Shown: piece after piece, positions 56,950-64,000 of the stretch | Position numbering within the stretch: position 1 is the first letter of the stretch | Layout: every line of letters starts with the position of its first letter | DNA from: Isoetes taiwanensis | Lineage: Eukaryota > Streptophyta > Lycopodiopsida > Isoetales > Isoetaceae | Reading direction: 5' to 3' | Assembly: GCA_021234155.1 (NCBI GenBank) | Contig: JAJEKV010000555.1 | Span: forward strand, 84,305-148,304 | Length of the DNA stretch: 64,000 nt | Position numbers and translations under genes: made by a program | Notes under the pieces: model-generated | Seen by the model: the letters and a program-made list of their open reading frames with translations, nothing else | The model's database searches: none | Told to the model about the DNA's origin: nothing

Positions 56950-57749
56950 CTAAGAAAAAAGACAGGAATATGCATTCCAAGAAAGAACACACCTAAAGCG
57001 GAATGTTTCACGTTAACCCCGATCCATTGTTTCGTGTAGCATCTCTCAACCCGTGAGAGTAAATCATCTCTCAAACTTTCGAAAAATGCCTCGACAAGGA
57101 AACAATAAATCTGTCGAGCTTATGAGGGGTTCCATGATCTAAACACGCTGCGACATGTTCTACCGCGCTTAAAATAACACGTGCGGCATATCAAAACTCA
57201 CCTCTTCACGCAGTAATTCCTTGGGCCATTGTACTTGTGATCCCCGCAGCCTCACCGAGAGTCTTTGCTTCTTAGCCGGTCTCATCAAGAGTGCATTCGC
57301 ATCTAATACTTGTAGTCGCGATTCGGAGTATCCCGTTCCATGGCGCAGTAGATGTAGAGTTCGTTCCTGGCAACCTCCGCTTCCTACCTTAGCATTTGCT
57401 CATCGATCAAATCAATCGCTTTTGTAAGTATGCGGTCAAGAAAAAAATACATGCAGCAAAATCCTGAATCGTGAGGAGCTTACCACGCCGCGCCATTAGG
57501 AAGTCGCTATGGTGATGCTAAGCCTCCCAACTCAAAGTCCCAATGCAGAGTTGAAGATAATCTACACTCGGCTGAAAAGTCCCCGGATGTGATTCAATTT
57601 CAAATGGGGTTTGGGCTGGCTAAAGCCGACCGGCTGCACTTTAGCCCGCTTTTTTCCTTAAATGATTGTATGTCCTTAAATTCAAATTAAAGAACACGCC
57701 CGGATCTTTTTACGCGGCAAGTCCTAAAACCTACAACGCGGAGGAAACT
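56950..57749. other. CpG-rich non-coding stretch
   Basis: No supported gene or repeat. The base composition matches the block on either side. Confidence 0.4.
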
Positions 57750-60700
57750 TAATTTACACAAGGGTTCGAAAGGGGAAGAAGATGCTGGGGAGACATGCAT
57801 ATGGCGACTCTGGCCCAAGAAGCGAGGGCCAAGCAGGAGTTGGTTCCAGTGACAGCAACAAGAAGAAAAGACAGCGCTCCGTGAGCTCGAGGTTTTCTTT
57901 GGTGAGCATACCTTTAACATCCATCCTTTCGTCTTGGCAAGATTCACCACGGACTCACTAGTGATCACCGGGTCAACTTCCGTTCTTCGTCATCGAGGGA
58001 TCGGAGATGAGCTTTACACACCAGCAGATTCTTGGTGGTATGTCGAGGTATCACAAGAAGGAAGGAGAAGGATCTGTTTCTCCACCAAAGGGACAAGAAA
58101 GCTCCCAGGAGACAAGTACAAGAAGGTCGGTGTTGTGCTCTGCCTCTGGGCTCACGGACTAAGCATCTAACATTTCATGTGGAAGACGCTTAAGAGTAAG
58201 TTCTACCACACGAAAAAATTATCGATTTCAAATTATTCTCACTCTTCAATGAGCAAGGCGAAGGCAGACAAAAAGGCGCCTTTAAATTGTCGAACCTTGG
58301 GTGGAAGGATCCGAAGGGATGAAGGAGCTGGAACACTAACATCCGTGGAGCTTGGAATGGAGATTTCAGTCGGGAAAACCTGCGTTCAACAACGGGGAGC
58401 TTCACCTCCACTGGCCGGAAGACTCTACAACACTCTATAGTGGGGAAGGATCTTGTGGTTCATAAGGAGAAAAGTCCGGACAAGACCAAGGATGCGTAAG
58501 ATGACACCACACGGGAGGAATCGGATGATGAAGCGTATCTAAGATATGGTCCGAATTTCAATTAATGGATCCGCATGACCCGTATCGGGGATTTCACTGC
58601 AGGGCCTGAAAAATGGAGCTGGCCGTCTCGATATTATCCGTGGGGAATAGCACACAAGCTGCTTGGACATCGAGCGCTTTGAAGGTGCGCGCAGGAGATG
58701 CCGTCTTGTTCAACCACGGGAATTTAATCCAAAGACATATTTGGAGATTTCGACCGATGGTGTCGACATCCCTGCCAGACCCAATGCTCAAAAGCGGAGC
58801 CATACCTTCGCCAGACGCATCGGTGAGCTGCGCCACCGGGAAGTCCGGCGAAGACCCGCGTTATCCGCCTCGCATTCGCCAAGATTCGCGAGGGCAGCCA
58901 GCACGCGTAATTCGGTACGAGGTGCCGAAAGAATCAAGGATAGATATGCCAAGTGAGAGTGCAGTTCTGTAAATGCGAGACGCCAGCTAAATGGTAGCCG
59001 GGCCAGCATTACCCGAGAACACAATAGCGGCGGCCCGACTACATAAGGTAAAGGAATTCTACGATTCGTAGGCTTCACCTGCATTCTTGAGTCGAGAAAG
59101 CCTAGCATCCTATCATTTCTCGTTTTTTCACAGGGTTTTCGACTCGCGGATGAAAGCCGTAAAACAAGAAAGTCAAAGGATCGCGAACTTTCTCGATGAT
59201 GAAAACCTATAAGTAAAAGAAAAGTAAAACATTCAAGGGACTTTTGTTTCATGAGTTGAAACCAAAATGATAAGAACATTGAGATCCCGGTGCTTTCCTC
59301 GGCCTTCGCACTCTGCGCACCATGTTCTCTCCTCTCGAAGGACCGGTATTTCGACTACGAATCGAAAGTCCCTTAAATCTCCTCCTTGACTCTCCTATGT
59401 TTTCTCCTCTCCTTGTGGGTATTCTCGGCTAAGTCGAGAAACTTCTGTTCTTTCATGCTCAACATTGGGACATTTCTTGCCGAATGCAGCCCATATCCCG
59501 ACCCGGATCATACACGAGGGCAACAAGTGGAAAGCATTTTGTCCTCGGCCCTAGGGAAACAGGGCTCCCTGGATAAGTGGGAAGACATTTGAGAAACTAT
59601 GAGAATGCTTCGCCTGGAAGGCCGTGAAGATGAAGAGGGGAGGATGAAGAGGAAAAGAAGAAGAGAACACCAAGAAAAGGGTAGGGGTCTCTCTCGGACC
59701 AATATGACCTCATTCTCTAGCATCGGAGGGCCTGGGAGAAATGGACCGAGATATGGGCTCAATGGACCAAGAGGCAAGCTGAAGGGACAAAGAATGGGGA
59801 ATTTCAAGCAAGCGGACCCAAAAGTTGTTCGATAGGCAATTTATGAAAAAAGGATACAGTGGCTTCGACCGAGCCAAGGAAACGCTTTTGATCTACGTGG
59901 CGTAATCCTGGATGGAACAATCCCCTTTCGGGGAAAAGTAGAAGCTCAAAATTGCAGATGCAAAGGATTATGCCACAGCCCTAAAGAGACGCTAAGGCTG
60001 AAGAAGGCATACTCGAAGTTCTGCAATGTTGCTTCCAATGAAATCCATGACTTTGATTTATTACAAAAGAAAAGGCTGCCCTTGATGAGGAAGACATGAA
60101 GGAATTGAACCGCTCTATGTCAACCCTACATCAACACCAAGCTAAAGCCGTATCGTCAAAACCCTTCCCTTCCCTAACGAAGCTATGGCACTTCAAGAGG
60201 AAGCTAGGATTTGGGGTGGTACCATTTAAGGCCGATGATAGCTCCCCCATTCCTGGTTACATTGGGACACAAGGGATTTGGTGGTGAACTGCACTGGGCC
60301 CGCGGCACTATTCGCCATCAATATGATTGAAGACCCCACCCTTTTTATGAGAAAGTCTAACATAGAGCAAGGTACAAGACGCCGACATGACCGACTCGAT
60401 ACTTTTCTGTTTTTGCATGCCGCAATCGCATTAACCGTTGTATCCCAATGGGTACCGATATTAACTTCACCAACAAGATCCTCGTATCCATATATCGAAG
60501 CTTGAACATGAGTGAAAGTAGCCTTAGCTCGTCAAGGCGCACAAGCTTTGCCAATATAGTTTTGGTTTTGTTTCAAGATCGGCCAGGACCTCCGACAAGT
60601 GGTGGTCTAGCTAATATCATTATCCGGACAAAGTTCATGATTTCAGAGCGTATGGAACCCCGGAAGGGCGGCTATTTATGGAGGATGTGCCATCGATGGA

Positions 60701-61254
60701 CAAAGTCGCAAGAATGATGCGACAGTCCTATACATAGAATTCCTATCCCGCCAAGTGGTGGCCAAGTACCCTAACAAGCTTGGTCAAGGTGATCAAATTG
60801 GGCGCGAGTGGTACATGAATGGCTTGTTTTCTTTAGGGTGCTATGTCGATGGAATGAAACCATATCCGCGGTTGGAAATAAGGACATGGTTGAAATCATT
60901 CTGGCCATACACCGATCCGCTTCATGAGCATTTCAAAGGGGAGGAAGACAAATGGAAGTTTAAGGACGATGATGACGAAGACAAACCCGTATGGTGGGAG
61001 AGAAGAATGACTGGAGAAGAATATCTGAGGGTTTAGACCCTAATGCCGCGGGGAACAAATTCTTTGAGAATCAAACCCAGGTGAGTTCACTTTGTTTTTC
61101 CATTCTCGAATGAAGTCGAGAAATTTTTTTCCTTTCACAGTCGAAACTTTTCCATCTCGGACCAAGCCTAGAAAAACTCGCTTCCTATCTCGACATCTCA
61201 TTATTTCAGGAACATCGAATCCCGGAACGATCGCTGTCAATATCTAGTGGTGCT
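57750..61254 (+). pseudogene. Unrecognised multi-exon coding-like sequence, frame-broken
   Basis: The + strand holds protein-like segments in changing frames. They are: a basic N-terminus (GDSGPRSEGQAGVGSSDSNK, KKRQRS; about 57780), KGTRKLPGDKYKKV (58090), an acidic DDTTREESDDEAYLRYGPNF (58500-58560), NPKTYLEISTDGVDIPARPN with AQKRSHTFARRIGELRHREV (58720-58840), KPFPSLTKLWHFKRKLGFGV (60150-60230), and the best block at 60740-61036 (VAKYPNKLGQGDQIGREWYM, NGLFSLGCYVDGMKPYPRLE, WLKSFWPYTDPLHEHF). After one shift GLDPNAAGNKFFENQTQ runs to a splice donor at 61081. I know no family with these strings. The intact-looking intron argues that this was a real spliced gene or an element gene. Confidence 0.4.
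61081..61209 (+). other. Probable intron carrying a palindrome
   Basis: CCCAG|GTGAGT at 61081 and TTATTTCAG at 61209 flank 129 bases. The joined frame reads FFENQTQ-EHRIPERSLSIS without a stop. The TTCTCGAATGAAGTCGAGAA palindrome lies about 20 bases inside the donor. Confidence 0.55.
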
Positions 61255-62446
61255 CACGCCTTGAGGACACCGTGATTTCCCAAAAGACAATAAAGAGCAA
61301 GATACCTTACCTTTAAAGGTCCTCAAAAATTAATGATCCCGCATGTGGATCCCGACAAATCGAAAATATGGTCGTAGCAAACTCCAATCGATCCACTCGT
61401 CCCACCCAAGCTTGTAATATTTGACGCCAACGAGTATTAGCCGCAGATACCACGCATAAAAGACGCCCCTTGTGCTTTTAACACCTCGCAGATCCCCGAC
61501 GAATGAAACGGCGTTTATGATCGTATCCGAGGTCTAGAGCAAAGGAAATTGCTGAATGGTGCCCGAACTGGGATTCGGGTTGGCATATGGTCTTGTATGG
61601 CAAAAAGAAAAATATTGTCAATGTTCTTGGTGTTTCCTTCCGGGCTTTAGAGTTCAAGTTCGCTTGGGGAAACTAAAGGGTCGAAAGATGTGTCGACCCC
61701 ATCCAGCCATCACAAAGGGGAAGCATATTATGGTGAAAAGGCCGACAGAGTTTATGAGCAACTTAATTATGGCAAACAAACACGCCGATCATAGACGACT
61801 CACTTGCCAAAGTGCTATCATAACCGCAAAATAATAACAATCCTTGCTAAGCGCATAACACCCGAAGAGGCGAGACGGATAGGTGGTTGTCTTCGACTTT
61901 GTCCCTGCCTTTGGCGAACCTTTTTGCCATTATTAATAGCCATGTGATTAGAACTATCCGAGCCATCACTAACCGGGCCTTCCCCTAACCCAAGGCTTGG
62001 ATCACAAATAGCAGTGAACAAAAGAGGATGCAGGAATAAAAGAGGCTGCCGTGGCAACAACGTGAACAAATGGCCATATTTTGTAATAAGGGTTACTGCT
62101 GAAGCGGTCGAGAAAGCCATGCTTGTCCTCATGATGAAACCATTTGTATGTTTGTTTGTTTGTGTGACCGATGCAGCCACAATCTATTATGATAATGGTT
62201 GTACAATGGGTTTCGGGTTCTTCGATTCGCGAATGAGAAAGACACTACTTCCCACGCCATTTGGATGCAGCTTGTATCGAATGAATGTTCTCCATTGTAA
62301 TTTGATTTCACCATTCTTTTCTTTCGCTTTGACCAATGGCACCGTAATGTTAAATCATACACTCTCCTTGCTCCGTGTGGTTCAGGCACAGGTCCCGACA
62401 CTGTGCACAGAGATCCCGCCAGTGCATCACGTAGACCGCCCAGCGC

Positions 62447-62929
62447 ATGCATCCCTGGCCAAGGCGAAGAAATACCGCTTCCTCGGGTACGCATCCGGGC
62501 CACGCTTACACTCTGTCTTGGGATAAGGTTGTTTTGAACCAGACGCCACACACTTTACCCCGGGATAAAGAACACGCCGTAAGAAATTTTGAGAGAGTCC
62601 AGAAGCTCCAAAGCATCTCTCGTGCACGTGAAGCAAGTCATCCACGAGGCCAGGGGAAGGGCGCACAGCTCCCGATGCAAAAAGTCACGGGAGGCGAGGA
62701 AGCGGGAGAAGTTCCCGGTGATAGCTCGGCCCAGAGTTCCCGTGAGGCACCTCCATCGGGAGGCACCCACACTCTTCAGGTTGCTCCCCCAAGGCTTACA
62801 CGGCGTGAAGAAGCGCCGAAAGTTAATCCCCTAGGTGGACCCACCTACCAAGATGATGTAATCAGTGGTGACAAAGAAGACCGCCATGCGGTCTCTGCCC
62901 CCGATGTAAAATACATTGTCCCTGTCTAA
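62447..62929 (+). CDS. 3'-terminal ORF of the CpG-rich unit, unrecognised
   Basis: A 160-codon open frame ends TAA at 62927-62929, followed nine bases later by AATAAA (62938-62943), where CpG-rich sequence abruptly gives way to AT-rich DNA. The protein is Gly/Pro/Ser/Arg-rich (ERVQKLQSISRAREASHPRG, GGEEAGEVPGDSSAQSSREA, LGGPTYQDDVISGDKEDRHA). It may be the last exon of the gene-like unit starting upstream. The start of this frame is not fixed, and I recognise no domain. Composition is protein-like only in its second half. Confidence 0.35.
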   Translation: MHPWPRRRNTASSGTHPGHAYTLSWDKVVLNQTPHTLPRDKEHAVRNFERVQKLQSISRAREASHPRGQGKGAQLPMQKVTGGEEAGEVPGDSSAQSSREAPPSGGTHTLQVAPPRLTRREEAPKVNPLGGPTYQDDVISGDKEDRHAVSAPDVKYIVPV

Positions 62930-62943
62930 TTTGGTTTAATAAA

Positions 62944-64000
62944 AATTTTTTCAACTAGGAGCTTCGTTTCAATCTTGAATGAATTTCCTTTGTTTCAAAT
63001 ATTATTGTTTCCTTGTTCTCACTCGCCATCCCGGAAACCGGAGAAAGCTTCGATGCAGTGTTCTAGACAAAAATTCAAATTAAGGATAGTTCTCGGGTCG
63101 GGTGCCCCTTTAGTGTAAATTAACAGGTTTCCTAAAAAATGGAATGGAATGAGTCCTAATTTTTAATTAAATACTAATTTTAGTTCTTCCGATGATGAAA
63201 AATGTGGCAAACAAAAATTTAAAGACAACATTAGAATCGAGGCATATACAAAGAGATTCATTAAGCTATTGATGTTGGATAGAAACTCCAATCATAATGT
63301 TCCATCTAAAATGATTTCTATTTTGCATGCAGTGAAAACTTGTTTTATTAGAGCTCCTACATTTGCTATACATCTCCATTCAAAGAAATTTGCTTGAAAA
63401 ATTTTAACTTGGTCCTTTGTATATTGGCCTAATGACGATAATGCAACATGTGTAAGCAAACAAAGGAAATGCCAGACTAATACATCTTCAGATTTGCAAT
63501 TTCATGATAATCCAGCCTTGGCCAAAACTTTCTACAAATCACTAGTCGGGCCGATGGGCAAAAGGCAATGTCGGGGATTGGCGCGGTTTGCTCAATTTGG
63601 TTATTCATTCATATCAATTTTGTGCATTTCAGCAAATACTATAACTAAACATTTAAAACAAATTTTTCTTTCACGCTGTAATAAATTCTCAAGGTGTTGA
63701 TTGGTGCCTTGGTAAATTACTAAGGGAGATCAGATGATCTATATAATGCCTGACATTAGCGTAAGCTTTCAATGGAAAGTCACAGACTTCTGAAGCATTC
63801 GTCAGCTCCTTGATCATATGCTCAAAGTTGAAACCGTTCATATAAAATAATGATGGAGTAGATAAAAATAGTACAAGCTTCTTCCACTGCAAAACCCCCA
63901 CCCAGATTCTCTTTGTAAAATTGGTAAAGAAGAGAGATGCACTATGGAGATCCTACCATGAAAACACCAAAAGCACATTTTCTATTTCAAAATCTACATA
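62944..64000. other. AT-rich spacer
   Basis: Base composition returns to AT-rich. A 70-codon - frame at 63689-63901 (FNFEHMIKELTNASEVCDFP) is protein-like but unrecognised. No other feature is supported. Confidence 0.4.

Larger units (their letters stand above)
55491..62239. repeat. Family of short palindromes, core TTCTCGACTCGCGAGTCGAGAA
   Basis: At least ten near-palindromes of 14-27 bp share TTCTCGA...TCGAGAA: 55491-55512, 55548-55563, 55564-55587, 55627-55646 (a perfect 20-bp palindrome), 55747-55760, 56169-56191, 56596-56622, 59421-59439, 61101-61123 and a diverged one near 62219-62239. Half-sites occur near 59085 and 59135. The centres vary while the outer arms are kept, as expected for hairpin or dyad selection or for repeated insertion of tiny foldback units. 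Confidence 0.85.

Noticed and set aside
62014-62526. A 170-codon + frame
   Set aside because: It overlaps the 62447-62929 frame and long - frames, is rich in Cys, Phe and Val, and lacks any motif.
54420-62943. Bacterial or fungal contamination
   Set aside because: The CpG-rich block contains GT-AG introns with plant-like signals and a plant-like AATAAA, and I recognise no bacterial or fungal gene. A chimeric assembly cannot be excluded and is listed as a check.

Overview
The window looks like nuclear DNA of a land plant with a large, repeat-rich genome. The evidence is canonical GT-AG introns in short-exon genes, a plant Rab7 with a C-terminal Cys-x-Cys, a class III peroxidase, a DYW-type PPR relic, a phytepsin relic, and nested Copia, Gypsy and LINE elements. 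A fern is a reasonable guess, from the TE mix and the DUF7869-type relic, but the sequence does not prove it.

Layout. 1-3.5 kb holds two host genes on + : the last exon of an acidic nuclear protein and a complete seven-exon Rab7 GTPase (206 codons). 3.5-9 kb is mostly intergenic, with dispersed repeats, two foldback elements and a possible two-exon gene on -. 9.2-14.4 kb is a tandem pile of decayed Ty3/Gypsy chromovirus 3' ends, broken by a 543-bp insertion and a LINE tail. 15.4-15.8 kb carries a small unrecognised - strand gene. A Copia element (15934-30260, LTRs, PBS, PPT, 5-bp target duplication ATAAG) appears to sit inside its 5'-UTR intron. The Copia element in turn contains a nearly full-length 8.06-kb LINE (18865-26923, 14-bp target duplication, poly(A)) and a shorter LINE fragment.

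31-35 kb has older + strand copies of the same LINE and a related Copia gag, then a histone H3 pseudogene on -. 36-41.5 kb has no gene I can support. 41.5-42.6 kb is an intact three-exon class III peroxidase on -. 43.8-51 kb holds relics: PPR-DYW, a LINE with an (ATCTT)n tail, phytepsin exons, and beta-1,3-galactosyltransferase exons whose intron carries two tandem tRNA-related SINE units. 51.3-54.2 kb is a decayed DUF7869-type gene on -. Head to head with it, 54.5-62.9 kb is a CpG-rich, gene-like but frame-broken + strand region. It is full of short TTCTCGA...TCGAGAA palindromes and a family of imperfect hairpins, and I recognise no protein family in it.

The two least conventional signals are the LINE, which carries a conserved small ORF before ORF1 and a third ORF 19 bp after ORF2, and the palindrome-studded 54.5-62.9 kb block. 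The intact host genes (Rab7, peroxidase) have unrelated cellular roles and do not form a pathway.
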